64,000 nucleotides of DNA from an uncultured Lachnospiraceae bacterium (GCA_910588815.1 CAJUQY010000007.1:39397-103396), one strand, 5' to 3'; numbered from the stretch's first letter, positions 8,790 to 18,151 are shown. The notes: generated from the sequence alone by a model not told the origin. A program made the numbers and translations.

Positions 8790-9038
8790 CTAGTGGGTTT
8801 CCTGATATTCCTTCAGGGCTTTTGCGAGCTGATCCGGACATGAGGTTCCCCGTCCGGCGCAGTCGATCCCGTCGATTCTGCGGATAGCCTCGCCGATATC
8901 CATGCCTTCGATCAGTCTGGCGACGCCCTGCGTGTTTCCTGCGCAGCCGCCGACAAACTGTACGGCCTCGATTTTGCCGTCTTTGATTTCAAAGCGGATT
9001 TCACGGCTGCACACGCCGTGTGTTTTGTAAGTATTCAT
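8790..9038 (-). CDS. TSCPD domain protein
   Basis: An 82-residue protein. The start is set by an excellent AAAGGAGGT site on the minus strand just upstream; an in-frame upstream extension would run into the neighbouring promoter region. It contains the TSCPD motif in GRGTSCPDQLAKAL near the C-terminus, plus Cys residues in HGVCSREI and GGCAGNTQG. This small family (TIGR03905-like) is conserved in Firmicutes and related to a C-terminal module of vitamin B12-dependent ribonucleotide reductases; its role is unknown. It lies directly upstream of murG on the same strand. Confidence 0.85.
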   Translation of the reverse strand: MNTYKTHGVCSREIRFEIKDGKIEAVQFVGGCAGNTQGVARLIEGMDIGEAIRRIDGIDCAGRGTSCPDQLAKALKEYQETH

Positions 9039-9123
9039 GGTGCTGTTACCTCCTTTCAGGAAAGTATAGCACAAAACAATAAAAAAGAAAATAAAAGGAA
9101 AAGAAAGACAGGAGGAAAATGCC

Positions 9124-9822
9124 ATGCTTGGAATTATTGGAGCAATGGAAGAGGAAGTCAATCAATTAAAGGAAATGATGGAGCATGTTTCAGTGGAGAC
9201 CAGAGCTTCCATGCGCTTTTTTAAGGGAACCCTTGAGGGAAAGCCGGCGGTGGTCGTGCGCAGCGGCATCGGAAAGGTCAATGCGGGAATCTGTACCCAG
9301 ATCCTGGCGGATGTTTATCAGGTAAAGGCTGTGGTCAATACGGGAATTGCAGGCTCTCTGCAGGCCCGGATCGATATCGGGGATATTGTCCTGTCCACAG
9401 ACACCCTTCAGCATGATGTGGAGGCGGAAGCTTTTGGGTATCCTGTGGGCCAGATTCCCAGGATGGAAACACTGGCTTTTAGGGCAGACGAGAGATTGAT
9501 TTCCTGCGCGGAGGAATGCTGTCAGAGGGTAAATCCGGATATCAAGACCTTTAAGGGGCGGGTGTTAAGCGGAGATCAGTTTATAGCGGACGGAAAAAAG
9601 AAGGAGTGGCTGGTGAAAACCTTTGACGGCTGCTGTACGGAAATGGAGGGGGCCGCCGTCGGGCAGGCTGCTTATCTGAACCACATTCCGTTTCTGGTAG
9701 TCCGGGCAATCTCCGATAAGGCGGACGGGAGTGCGTCTGTGGACTATCCGGAATTTGAGGCCAAGGCCATTTCCCATACGGTCGCTCTCATGAAAGCCAT
9801 GGCAGGAAGCCTGGAGCTTTAA
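9124..9822 (+). CDS. mtnN: 5'-methylthioadenosine/S-adenosylhomocysteine nucleosidase
   Basis: A 232-residue cytoplasmic enzyme that removes adenine from methylthioadenosine and S-adenosylhomocysteine, in methionine salvage and the autoinducer-2 route. The conserved N-terminus MLGIIGAMEEEVNQL, the VVVRSGIGKVNAG block, the VVNTGIAGSL nucleoside site and the C-terminal VRAISDKADGSA with its catalytic Asp are present. An AGGAGG site precedes the ATG. It is divergent from the TSCPD gene. Confidence 0.93.
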   Translation: MLGIIGAMEEEVNQLKEMMEHVSVETRASMRFFKGTLEGKPAVVVRSGIGKVNAGICTQILADVYQVKAVVNTGIAGSLQARIDIGDIVLSTDTLQHDVEAEAFGYPVGQIPRMETLAFRADERLISCAEECCQRVNPDIKTFKGRVLSGDQFIADGKKKEWLVKTFDGCCTEMEGAAVGQAAYLNHIPFLVVRAISDKADGSASVDYPEFEAKAISHTVALMKAMAGSLEL

Positions 9823-10018
9823 AATCCTTTCTTTCAGGCCTTCAGCCTCCCTTCAGGTTGAAGGCTCATGGAAATTCCTGTCGGAAAAATACGAACGATT
9901 TTCCTTCTCATCCAACGGTTTTCTGGTATACAATAGGGACAATCTCCGGAAGCAGTAAGGATGCCCCGGAGCAGAACCGAAAAACCGGAGGTAGTCCGGA
10001 TGAGAAAGGGGAACCATT

Positions 10019-10924
10019 ATGGTATCAGAATTTTTGGAGACGGGAAACGTGCTTTATCTTATGCTGGCAATCAGCGCGCTGGGAGTTTTAAGTAAGTTTC
10101 TGGTGAACGGAAGATACAGAAAGCTGCTCAGGCAATCACAGAACATGGGAACCGCGAAAGATAAATATCTGAAACAATGGAAAATGAAGTTTGAAAATAC
10201 ATACCGGGCAGGCGGAGGAATGGAGAACATACCGGTGTATGTGGAGAAAAACCTGGGGCAGTACCGATTTCTGGGAATCAGGCTGTCGAAATTAACCAGA
10301 TTGAATGCTCTGGCGGCGGCCCTTGTATGTCTGGGCGGTTTGACTGCGTCCTTTATGACTTACTGGTATGCGGACACGATGGAGATGGTTATTTTATACG
10401 CGGCTTCCGGGATTTTGCTGGGAGGGGCCATGGTTTTGTGGGAGGGATTTTGTAATACCCAGGGTAAGAGAGGAAGACTTCTCCTATATATCCGCGATTA
10501 TTTTGAAAATACCCTGGCAGGACGTTTGGAAACCTTTCAGGCTGCGGCGCCGGCTTTTGGCGACGGCTTTACAGGAGATGCCGGAGACGGGGATTATGCA
10601 GAAGAAGATTTTTCCCAGGAGCTGATGCCGGAAACGGCAGGGGGGGCCGGCAGTCTCTTTTCCAGGGCGGATATCGCAAATGCATTTTCTGAGGTGAATG
10701 CGGTGATCGGGGGCGGAAACAGGGAGGAGGCTGCCGCCGCAGAAAAGCCGGACGAGCTTTGTCGGCGTGAGGAAGCTGCGGGGCGGGAGCAGGATGCCGT
10801 TTTTCTTAGGAACCGTCTGGAGCGTATTGCGGCGGGAAGGAGAAATGACGGCGGGGAGAGGAAGCTGACAGAGGAGGAGGAACGTCTGATTGAGGACATT
10901 ATTCAGGAATATTTGTATGAATAA
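10019..10924 (+). CDS. Membrane protein of unknown function
   Basis: A 301-residue protein not recognised as a named family. It has one hydrophobic segment at about 10-26, a basic cytoplasmic stretch, two further membrane helices at about 95-113 and 117-140, and a C-terminal half that is soluble, Ala/Glu-rich and ends in an acidic coiled-coil-like segment (TEEEERLIEDIIQEYLYE). An AGGGGAA site precedes the ATG. The region upstream (9823-10018) has an imperfect GCCTTCA/TGAAGGC hairpin after mtnN and a TATACAAT element near 9926. Its position just before pgi is probably incidental, because pgi has its own promoter. Confidence 0.7.
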   Translation: MVSEFLETGNVLYLMLAISALGVLSKFLVNGRYRKLLRQSQNMGTAKDKYLKQWKMKFENTYRAGGGMENIPVYVEKNLGQYRFLGIRLSKLTRLNALAAALVCLGGLTASFMTYWYADTMEMVILYAASGILLGGAMVLWEGFCNTQGKRGRLLLYIRDYFENTLAGRLETFQAAAPAFGDGFTGDAGDGDYAEEDFSQELMPETAGGAGSLFSRADIANAFSEVNAVIGGGNREEAAAAEKPDELCRREEAAGREQDAVFLRNRLERIAAGRRNDGGERKLTEEEERLIEDIIQEYLYE

Positions 10925-10937
10925 TTCCTGAGAACCC

Positions 10938-10966
10938 TTGCGAAATGGAAGGTAATTTTATATAAT
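10938..10966 (+). promoter_or_regulatory. Sigma-A promoter of pgi
   Basis: TTGCGA at 10938-10943 and TATAAT at 10961-10966 with a 17-base spacer, about 50 bases upstream of the pgi start. The -10 box is consensus and the -35 matches four of six positions. Confidence 0.75.
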
Positions 10967-11015
10967 AAGTACAAATACCTCAGAGAACGAGGATTCACAA
11001 AAAGGAGAAAAAGGT

Positions 11016-12359
11016 ATGCAGGTAACATTTGATTACAGTAAGACGGCGCCGTTTATTTCGGAAGATGAGATCAAAAACATGAAAAAACTGGCGCTTGATG
11101 CGAAGGAAGTGCTGGTATCCAGAACAGGCGCGGGAAATGATTTTTTGGGATGGATTGATTTGCCGGTAAATTATGATAAAGAAGAATTCTCAAGAATCAA
11201 AAAAGCGGCGGCAAAGATTCAATCCGATTCGGAGGTGCTCCTGGTGATCGGTATCGGCGGTTCCTATTTGGGGGCCAGGGCAGCCATCGAGTTTTTGAAG
11301 AACAATTTTTATAATTGTATGTCTAAGGAGGAGAGAAAGACTCCGGAGATCTACTTTGTAGGAAATAATATCAGCACCACCTATATGAATGATCTGATTG
11401 CCCTCCTGAAAGGGAAGGATTTCTCGATCAATGTGATCTCAAAGTCCGGGACAACCACGGAGCCTGCGATTGCTTTCCGCATTTTGAAAAAGGTTCTGAC
11501 AGAGAAATACGGTGCGGCAGAAGCGAAAAAGAGAATTTATGCCACTACGGACAAGGCAAGAGGGGCTTTGAAGACTTTGTCAGACAAGGAAGGCTACGAA
11601 ACCTTTGTGGTGCCGGATGATGTAGGCGGACGTTTTTCCGTGTTGACGGCGGTAGGGCTTCTCCCGATTGCAGTCAGCGGCGCAGATATTGATCAGCTGA
11701 TGGCGGGCGCAGCCTCCGGAAGAGAGCGGGCCCTCAACAATGATTTTGAGTCCAACGATGCCCTGCAGTATGCGGCGGTTCGGAATATTCTCCTTAGAAA
11801 GGGAAAATGCATCGAAATCACGGCCAATTATGAGCCCAGCCTCCATTATGTATCGGAGTGGTGGAAGCAGCTTTACGGAGAGAGCGAAGGCAAGGACCAG
11901 AGGGGGATTTTCCCGGCGGCGGTGGATCTGACGGCAGACCTTCATTCTATGGGACAATTTATTCAGGATGGCTCCAGAAATCTCATGGAGACGGTGATTT
12001 CTGTGGAGACGCCGGCGGCAGAGATTTTTATTGAGGCAGAGGATGAAGACCTGGACGGCCTCAACTATCTGGCCGGCAAGAACATGGACTTTGTCAATAA
12101 AAATGCCATGAACGGAACGATGCTGGCTCACACGGATGGCCAGGTGCCCAATATGAAGGTTTCTGTTCCGAAGCAGGATGAGTTCTTCCTGGGTGAACTT
12201 TTCTACTTCTATGAGTTTGCCTGCGGCGTCAGCGGATATATTTTGGGTGTGAATCCTTTTAACCAGCCCGGCGTAGAGAGCTACAAAAAGAATATGTTTG
12301 CCCTGCTTGGAAAGCCCGGCTATGAGGCACAGAGAGAAGCGCTTTTGGCCCGGTTATAG
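11016..12359 (+). CDS. pgi: Glucose-6-phosphate isomerase
   Basis: A 447-residue enzyme that interconverts glucose 6-phosphate and fructose 6-phosphate. Signature blocks are visible: VIGIGGSYLGARAAIEFL, the phosphate-binding SKSGTTTEPAIAFR, and the C-terminal GVESYKKNMFALLG. The length fits the shorter Firmicute type of the enzyme. It has its own promoter, an AAGGAG ribosome site and a strong terminator, so it is monocistronic. Together with pfkA, pyk and the PfkB kinase it gives this window several sugar-phosphate steps. Confidence 0.96.
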   Translation: MQVTFDYSKTAPFISEDEIKNMKKLALDAKEVLVSRTGAGNDFLGWIDLPVNYDKEEFSRIKKAAAKIQSDSEVLLVIGIGGSYLGARAAIEFLKNNFYNCMSKEERKTPEIYFVGNNISTTYMNDLIALLKGKDFSINVISKSGTTTEPAIAFRILKKVLTEKYGAAEAKKRIYATTDKARGALKTLSDKEGYETFVVPDDVGGRFSVLTAVGLLPIAVSGADIDQLMAGAASGRERALNNDFESNDALQYAAVRNILLRKGKCIEITANYEPSLHYVSEWWKQLYGESEGKDQRGIFPAAVDLTADLHSMGQFIQDGSRNLMETVISVETPAAEIFIEAEDEDLDGLNYLAGKNMDFVNKNAMNGTMLAHTDGQVPNMKVSVPKQDEFFLGELFYFYEFACGVSGYILGVNPFNQPGVESYKKNMFALLGKPGYEAQREALLARL

Positions 12360-12410
12360 GTTAGCAGAAATGAGAATCGGGAGAAGAAGAGTTTTCTTTC
12401 CCCATACACA

Positions 12411-12450
12411 AGACCCCCGGTGATACCTGCCGGGGGTCTGAATATTTTTT
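12411..12450 (+). terminator. Intrinsic terminator of pgi
   Basis: A perfect 10-bp stem, AGACCCCCGG at 12411-12420 and CCGGGGGTCT at 12430-12439, then AATATTTTTT. It lies between convergent genes. Confidence 0.92.
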
Positions 12451-12719
12451 CAGTCTTCTTCGATCACCTGTATTTCCAGAAAATCAAAGTCAATTTGTTC
12501 GATAAAGTTGTCCGCCGTAAAGCGGCACTTGGAATGTCTTTTGAAATCCTCCACTGTAGAATCCAGCCAAATGGGCACACTTAAATCAAAGGCCACGCAG
12601 ATTTCTTCCAGGGCCTTAAAAATTTTTCCGGTGCGGTTTCGCGCCGGGTCGTCATCACAGATCACAATGTCTTTTAACAGGTGGTTATTATGGAATTCTT
12701 TTCCCCAGATGCGGAACAT
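12450..12719 (-). CDS. Conserved hypothetical protein
   Basis: An 89-residue soluble protein of unknown function. A GGGAGG site precedes its ATG on the minus strand. It has no membrane segment or metal motif; the sequence is mixed and slightly acidic, ending IQVIEED. The reading frame and ribosome site support a real gene, and I recall similar short proteins in Lachnospiraceae, but no function can be assigned. It converges on pgi and shares the bidirectional space around the pgi terminator. Confidence 0.6.
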   Translation of the reverse strand: MFRIWGKEFHNNHLLKDIVICDDDPARNRTGKIFKALEEICVAFDLSVPIWLDSTVEDFKRHSKCRFTADNFIEQIDFDFLEIQVIEED

Positions 12720-12938
12720 AAGACGGCCTCCCTTCAGTCATCCGTTTCAGTATATCATTTTCTGGCAGAGCTGGCAACCGGACGAAATCGACGGGATGTT
12801 TACTTGAAATGCAGTGTTTCAAAAATTTATCACACAAATGAGGGATTATGTAGTATAATAGACAAAACGAATCCTTCAGGAGTTAAAAATCTGGCTGTTT
12901 CGACAAAAGAAAAGTGAGCCGTATACAGGAGGATAATT

Positions 12939-14027
12939 ATGGCGAGGGAGATACAGGACAATGTGGGCTTTCTGATGGAGGCCAAGGGGGCGCTTGCGGA
13001 GCTTGAGGCAGAGAGAGCCAAGAGCCTTCGGTTGCAGTCGGAAGAGAAGCGCCTGACACGGGCATTGGCATCCCAGAAAAAGTCGGTCGAGGATGAAATC
13101 GCGTCGACAGTCCGAAAACGCAAGGACGAGATCACGCTGAGTTATGACCGGGAGATCAGCAGAGCCCAGGATAAGCTGAAAAAGGCGAGGGGACGCCGGG
13201 AGAAGGCGAAAAATCAGGGAGTAAAAGAGCGGATCAATAATGAGACGGCTCAGCTGCGTGAGGAGAACCGTCAGCTAAAGCTCCAGAATTCCACCACTTT
13301 CCGCCAGAGCGGGATTCCGGGTTTTTGTAATACAAAATTTTATTATGCGCTGTATTTTACAAAGGGAATCAAGGAGATCCTGATCTTCCTTCTGACATTT
13401 CTTCTGGGTTTTCTGGTATTGCCATGTGGGATTTATCTATTGATTCCGGGGCATGCGCCCTGGCTTCTGATCGTGATCTACGTGGCGGTGATTTTGGTTT
13501 TGTGCGGAATTTATATTATCATCAATAACCGGACGAAGGTGACGCACCTGGAGATTATGCGGGATGCCAGAAAGAACCGGGATATGATTGAGGCCAACAA
13601 GAGAAAGATCCGGGTGATTATCAAGGCCATCGAAAAAGATAAAAATGAATCCATTTATAATTTGGGCAAATATGATAAGGAAATTTCAAAGATAGAAGCG
13701 GAGCTTTCGGAACTGGCGAAACGGAAACAGGAAGCACTGGGCGTTTTTGAAAATCAGACAAGAGGGACGCTGGAGCAGGAAATTTTTGAGAATAACCGTG
13801 TGAAATTGGAGACGATTGCCGGTCAGCTGAAGCAGGTGACGGCAGCGAACCGGGAGATGGGGAGCAGCCTTCAGAAAAAGACCATCGCCTTTACGGACGC
13901 GTACGGACCTTATATCGGCCAGGAATTCATGAACCAGGACAGGCTGGATAAGCTGATCGATATTCTGAACCAGGGAATGGCCTCCAGCCTTACGGAGGCT
14001 CAGCAGATTTATAAAAATGTAAAATAG
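12939..14027 (+). CDS. Coiled-coil protein with central membrane hairpin
   Basis: A 362-residue protein of unknown family. Residues about 10-125 form a long, highly charged coiled coil. Two membrane helices follow at about 145-168 and 175-198, and a second coiled coil runs to the C-terminus. An AGGAGG site precedes the ATG, a TATAAT box lies at 12854-12859 without a clear -35, and a strong terminator follows, so it is a stand-alone unit. The symmetrical coiled-coil/membrane-hairpin/coiled-coil architecture suggests a scaffold or a membrane-shaping protein. This is inference only. Confidence 0.75.
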   Translation: MAREIQDNVGFLMEAKGALAELEAERAKSLRLQSEEKRLTRALASQKKSVEDEIASTVRKRKDEITLSYDREISRAQDKLKKARGRREKAKNQGVKERINNETAQLREENRQLKLQNSTTFRQSGIPGFCNTKFYYALYFTKGIKEILIFLLTFLLGFLVLPCGIYLLIPGHAPWLLIVIYVAVILVLCGIYIIINNRTKVTHLEIMRDARKNRDMIEANKRKIRVIIKAIEKDKNESIYNLGKYDKEISKIEAELSELAKRKQEALGVFENQTRGTLEQEIFENNRVKLETIAGQLKQVTAANREMGSSLQKKTIAFTDAYGPYIGQEFMNQDRLDKLIDILNQGMASSLTEAQQIYKNVK

Positions 14028-14032
14028 AGAAA

Positions 14033-14062
14033 TAGAATCCTGTCTTGGCAGGATTCTATTTT
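14033..14062 (+). terminator. Intrinsic terminator
   Basis: A perfect 10-bp stem, TAGAATCCTG at 14033-14042 and CAGGATTCTA at 14049-14058, loop TCTTGG, followed by TTTTC. It ends the coiled-coil protein gene and is directly followed by a dispersed palindrome. Confidence 0.9.
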
Positions 14063-14064
14063 CA

Positions 14065-14093
14065 TCGTATAGGAAACTCCGTTCCCTATACGG
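14065..14093. repeat. Dispersed palindrome, family 1, copy A
   Basis: Arms CGTATAGG (14066-14073) and CCTATACG (14085-14092). It shares its loop (AAACTCCGTTC) and 3' flank (CAAAAAGC) with three other copies in this window. It sits immediately after a terminator. Confidence 0.75.
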
Positions 14094-14139
14094 CAAAAAG
14101 CTTTCCTGGGAGCGTTCTATTTGGAGGGAGGGCGAAACG

Positions 14140-15462
14140 ATGAGGCGAGGAGAGAAACAGGGAATGTCAAAAAAAATGAGAAGGCGGGCCGCCGCGGTCC
14201 TTTTGTCTCTGACATTTGGGGGAGCGGGGGTATGGATGTCCGGTTTTACGGGTATGGCGGCTCCCGGAATCGGAGATATGCTGGTAGGGCCGGAAACTGC
14301 GGATCCAGGGACGGCGGAACCAGAGAAAACAGAATCAAAGACGACAGAATTAGGAACAGCGGATCTGGACGCGTTGTGGGATTTTATTCAGAACCGGGAG
14401 GCTTTGTTTCGGGAGAAGCAGTCCCAGAAAATGGCGGAGGCCGGGATTCCGACGGAAAACCAGAGCTTTTTATATGAGGATGGGTTTCAGGATATGTCAA
14501 AACAGATCCTGGCGATGACGGCTGTGTGCCGGAACTATACGTTTTATAACCGGATTATGTGCCAGTGGTATGCGGATCATTTGTGGGATGTGACCTATAC
14601 GTATCAGGTAATCGGAACCAAATATCAGGAGAAGGCTGTGGAACAGCTTTTACCTATGCTCAGAGTGGCAGATTTCTTAGGGCTTTCCGGTGCGTCTCTG
14701 TCGGATGCCGCACGGCAGACAGGAAATGCACTGGACGGGAAATGCAAAGTGGCGGTGGTATTGAAAAACCGTCCGAGGGAAGAGATTTATGACACAGATT
14801 CTTATCGATTTCCCATCCCGGTTGAATGGGAGGGATGGGCACAGGAGAGAAGGACGGAGTGTGACGAATTGATGGAGCTTGACGACGGAGCTTTTCGGAG
14901 GGAACTGGAGGAAAGACAGGGGGCGAGCCTGCTTCCCACGCCGGTGCCTTTTTACAAGCAGGGGGCGGCAGAGTGGGGGGCGGAGCCTTTTGGAAACGGA
15001 ACCCTTGCCAGTGATGCCTGTTGCCCTACGGCCATTGCCATGGTGGTATCTTATTTTAAAGGAGAGAGGATTACTCCTGCACAGGTGGCGAGACGGTACG
15101 ACCAGGATGCTTACAGGAGTAGAGAGCAGGGCTCATATGGAGGGAAGATGTGTGCGGCCGCGGCGGCAGATTACGGACTTTCCGCGGAGACGGATACGGC
15201 TCCCCTTTCACGGGAAGAGATTTTAAACGCCTTGAAGGACGGAGCGAAAATCGTTATGTCCATGAAGCCTGGGGGCAGGGGAGGACGTTATGCGACAGTG
15301 TATCACTATGTGACGCTTTCCGGCCTCACGGAGGATGGGAAGGTAATTGTAAATAACCCGGGTATCAGTACAGATGTGACTTATGACGATATAGAGACAG
15401 TGCTTGATAACCAGTCGGGCCGCGGGTACGGAATCTTCCGGGCAGGAGGAGTCGTTCGATGA
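14140..15462 (+). CDS. Secreted C39-like cysteine peptidase domain protein
   Basis: A 440-residue exported protein. Residues 1-41 form a basic, hydrophobic signal peptide ending near GMAAP. A Thr/Glu-rich linker and a helical region follow. The C-terminal about 180 residues resemble the Peptidase_C39_2 fold: a Cys in SDACCPTAIAMVVSY near residue 293, a His in YHYVTLSG near 388 and an Asn in VNNPG near 404 form a likely triad. GGAGGGAGGG precedes the ATG. The stop overlaps tadA (ATGA). Its role is probably cell-wall or extracellular peptide cleavage. Confidence 0.75.
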   Translation: MRRGEKQGMSKKMRRRAAAVLLSLTFGGAGVWMSGFTGMAAPGIGDMLVGPETADPGTAEPEKTESKTTELGTADLDALWDFIQNREALFREKQSQKMAEAGIPTENQSFLYEDGFQDMSKQILAMTAVCRNYTFYNRIMCQWYADHLWDVTYTYQVIGTKYQEKAVEQLLPMLRVADFLGLSGASLSDAARQTGNALDGKCKVAVVLKNRPREEIYDTDSYRFPIPVEWEGWAQERRTECDELMELDDGAFRRELEERQGASLLPTPVPFYKQGAAEWGAEPFGNGTLASDACCPTAIAMVVSYFKGERITPAQVARRYDQDAYRSREQGSYGGKMCAAAAADYGLSAETDTAPLSREEILNALKDGAKIVMSMKPGGRGGRYATVYHYVTLSGLTEDGKVIVNNPGISTDVTYDDIETVLDNQSGRGYGIFRAGGVVR

Positions 15463-16031
15463 AAGCAGAAAAAGTGCGTGGCGCAGAATATTATATGAAG
15501 GAAGCCATCCGGCAGGCGAAGAAGGCGGCGGCCATAGGAGAAGTGCCCATCGGCTGTGTGATTGTATGCGACGGCAAGATTGTTGCCCGGGGCTACAACA
15601 GGAGAACTACCGACAAGAATACACTGGCCCATGCGGAGCTTCAGGCCATCCGACGGGCCGGCAGGAAGCTCGGGGACTGGAGGTTGGAGGGCTGTACCAT
15701 GTATGTGACCCTGGAGCCATGCCAGATGTGTGCCGGGGCACTGGTACAGGCGCGGATGACCGAGGTGGTGATTGGTTGTATGAACCCGAAGGCAGGTTGT
15801 GCAGGTTCTATTTTGAACCTGTTAGAGATGCCGGAGTTTAACCACCAGGTAAAGGTGGTGCGGGGGGTGCTGGAGGAAGAATGCTCTATGCTTCTGAAGA
15901 ACTTTTTTAAGGAGCTCAGGGCACGGCTGAAGGAAGAAAAGAAAACAGCAAAAGAGGCAGAAGCAAAAGATTCGGCAGAGAAAGGAGCAGAAAGCACAGC
16001 CGCAGAAGCAGTGGCCGGTTTCGCAGATTGA
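15459..16031 (+). CDS. tadA: tRNA-specific adenosine deaminase
   Basis: A 190-residue zinc enzyme that converts A34 of tRNA-Arg(ACG) to inosine. The deaminase motifs are HAE (His58, Glu60) in LAHAELQAI and PCQMC (Cys88, Cys91) in TLEPCQMCAGAL. The family core ends near residue 150; the remaining about 40 residues are a Lys/Glu/Ala-rich tail that is not part of the fold. It overlaps the previous gene by four bases, so translation is coupled. Confidence 0.93.
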   Translation: MKAEKVRGAEYYMKEAIRQAKKAAAIGEVPIGCVIVCDGKIVARGYNRRTTDKNTLAHAELQAIRRAGRKLGDWRLEGCTMYVTLEPCQMCAGALVQARMTEVVIGCMNPKAGCAGSILNLLEMPEFNHQVKVVRGVLEEECSMLLKNFFKELRARLKEEKKTAKEAEAKDSAEKGAESTAAEAVAGFAD

Positions 16032-16116
16032 TAAAGCGGGGCCGGCCTTTTTTCCGCATAGAGGAAAACTCATCCGCATATATTGGAAGGAGAATGGTCA
16101 AGGAGGAAGAAAGGCA

Positions 16117-16542
16117 ATGAAGATGCGGATGGGAGGAAAAAGGAGGAAGAGTGTCTGGATACTTCTTCTTATTCCGGTTTTCCTTTTGGCCGGATGCGGC
16201 AAGGGAAGCGGAGGCGACGAGAAAGAGGCGCTGGATTATGAGATCGTCACGGAAGCGGAGGTCCCACCGGAGCTTAAGACCATCATTGACGAAAAGAAGC
16301 AGACGGAGTTCAAGCTGACCTACACCTGCGACGGCTTCCTGTATCTGGTGGTGGGGGCGGGGCAGCAGGAGACAGGAGGATACAGCATTTCCGTACAGGA
16401 TTTGTATCTGCAGGGAGGTTCCATCTGCCTGGAAACACAGTCCATGGGGCCGACGAAGGAGGAGGCGGCGGTTAAAACGCCGTCCTGTCCCTGTCTGGTG
16501 ATCAGACTTCAGTACAGAGAAGAACCGGTGGTATTTTTGTAG
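16117..16542 (+). CDS. Lipoprotein with PrcB C-terminal-like domain
   Basis: A 141-residue protein with a signal sequence and a lipobox at FLLAGC, giving Cys27 as the acylated residue. The mature part resembles the PrcB_C module: VVGAGQQETGGYSISVQDLY in the middle and a basic-hydrophobic strand VIRLQYREEPVVF at the end. It is 9 bases upstream of the SPOCS-LysM gene and probably co-transcribed with it, which would suggest a role at the cell envelope during sporulation. The context link is inference. Confidence 0.75.
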   Translation: MKMRMGGKRRKSVWILLLIPVFLLAGCGKGSGGDEKEALDYEIVTEAEVPPELKTIIDEKKQTEFKLTYTCDGFLYLVVGAGQQETGGYSISVQDLYLQGGSICLETQSMGPTKEEAAVKTPSCPCLVIRLQYREEPVVFL

Positions 16543-16551
16543 GAGGATGCT

Positions 16552-18114
16552 ATGGAGCTGACAAGAAAAAGTATACGCATGTGCAGACTGAAGAAAAAGG
16601 CGGTGTCCCAGATTACCATGGATGACGATTTCATTGTGCCCGATGTGAAACCGGATATCGAAAAGATTATTTTGGATGACGGAAACGTGGAAATCGAGGA
16701 AGTGAAAAAACTGGCAGAGAAAGCGGAGCTCCGCGGAAGGCTTTCCTACAAGATTCTTTACCATCCGACAGAGGGGAACGGGCTTTGCGCCATGGAGGGA
16801 ACGATTCCTTTTGACGAGTACGTGAACATTCCGGAGCTGGAGGAGAAAGATTACCTGCAGGTGGAGGCGGAGGTCGAAGATTTGACCATCGAGCTGATAC
16901 ATTCCAGAAAAATCAACGTGAAGGCTATTTTGACATTCTGCCTGAATTTGGAAGGTATTGACGAGCAGCCTGCGGTGACGGCTGTGGAGGACGACGGACC
17001 GGTGGAGACGCTGATGCGCGTCATGCGGGCAGCCCAGACGGCTGTCTGCCAGAAGGATACATATCGCCTGAAAGAAGAAATTGAGATTGCGGGGACACAG
17101 CCGGATATCGAGGAGCTCCTCTGGAGCCAGTGCCGCTTAAGAAATGTGCAGATCAAGCCGTTGGAAGGCCAGCTGGGCATCCAGGGAACGGTGCACGTAT
17201 TCTGTATTTACCGGGGGCCGGAGGCTCACATTCCGCCTCAGTGGCTGGAAAAGGAAATTCCGTTCTCCGGAACCGTGGAGCTGCCGGATGCCACGGAAGA
17301 CATGTATCCGGAGATCACTTCAAGACTGGGGCATTGCCAGATCGAGATTCAGCCGGATTTTGACGGGGAAAACAGAAGCTTTTCCCTGGATGTGGTCATG
17401 GAGATGGATATCAAACTGTACCAGGAAGAGACTCTTCAGGTAGTAAGTGATGTCTATTCCCCGGCCAAGGGACTGGAACCGGAATATCTGCCGGCCCAGG
17501 TGGAGGAAATTTTGGTGAAGAACAGTTCTAAGACCAGGCTGAGCGAACGGCTGAAAAGCGGAACGGAGGACAATATTCTGCAGATCTGCCATGTGGACGG
17601 CGTGCTCAGAGTGGATGATAAAAAGCCTGTGGAGGGAGGTCTGATGCTGGAAGGCGCCCTTTGCCTGAAGGTGCTTTATATGACAGACAGTGACAGTCAT
17701 CCCCTTCAGTCCATGAAGGGGGTGGTACCCTTCCAGTATAAGGCGGAAGCCAGAGGAATGGATGAGACCTGTGCTTATCAGCTGGATACAGGGCTGGAGC
17801 AGCTTAGCGCGACCATGCTCGGAGGTGGGGAGATTGAGGTGAAAGCGTCCGTTATTTTCGATCTGCTGGTAAGAAAGCAGCTGGAGGAACAGATCATTAC
17901 CGGAATCACGGAGGCCCCCCTTGATCTGGAATGGATCCAGAAGCTGCCGGGGATTGTGGTTTACGTGGTGCAGCCGGGCGACACGCTCTGGAAAATCGCC
18001 AAAAAATTTCACGCTTCCGTGGATTCCCTGCGCCAATGTAATGAGCTTGGTGATGACAATTTGATGCCGGGGAAACGTCTCTTGGTTATGAAACAGGTGG
18101 AAGAGGCGGTCTGA
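16552..18114 (+). CDS. SPOCS (DUF3794) and LysM domain protein
   Basis: A 520-residue soluble protein. It begins with SPOCS/DUF3794-type sequence (VPDVKPDIEKIILDDG at about 25-40). Further beta-rich SPOCS-like units run to about residue 460, each with recurring VKASVIFDLLV-type strands. It ends with a LysM domain, YVVQPGDTLWKIAKKFHA, at about 463-512. Similar proteins in Clostridia are associated with spore coat or cortex. AGGAGG precedes the ATG. No terminator was recognised just after the stop. Confidence 0.88.
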   Translation: MELTRKSIRMCRLKKKAVSQITMDDDFIVPDVKPDIEKIILDDGNVEIEEVKKLAEKAELRGRLSYKILYHPTEGNGLCAMEGTIPFDEYVNIPELEEKDYLQVEAEVEDLTIELIHSRKINVKAILTFCLNLEGIDEQPAVTAVEDDGPVETLMRVMRAAQTAVCQKDTYRLKEEIEIAGTQPDIEELLWSQCRLRNVQIKPLEGQLGIQGTVHVFCIYRGPEAHIPPQWLEKEIPFSGTVELPDATEDMYPEITSRLGHCQIEIQPDFDGENRSFSLDVVMEMDIKLYQEETLQVVSDVYSPAKGLEPEYLPAQVEEILVKNSSKTRLSERLKSGTEDNILQICHVDGVLRVDDKKPVEGGLMLEGALCLKVLYMTDSDSHPLQSMKGVVPFQYKAEARGMDETCAYQLDTGLEQLSATMLGGGEIEVKASVIFDLLVRKQLEEQIITGITEAPLDLEWIQKLPGIVVYVVQPGDTLWKIAKKFHASVDSLRQCNELGDDNLMPGKRLLVMKQVEEAV

Positions 18115-18151
18115 GGCAAAACACAAGCAGAAATTTTCTTTCAAATTTCAG

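Noticed and set aside
9835..9866. Terminator after mtnN
   Set aside because: GCCTTCA/TGAAGGC forms a 7-bp stem but lacks a T-run, so it is noted in the neighbouring gene entry only.
16032..16060. Terminator after tadA
   Set aside because: GGGGCCGGCCTTTTTT looks like a terminator tail, but the stem has no room for a loop; too weak to annotate.
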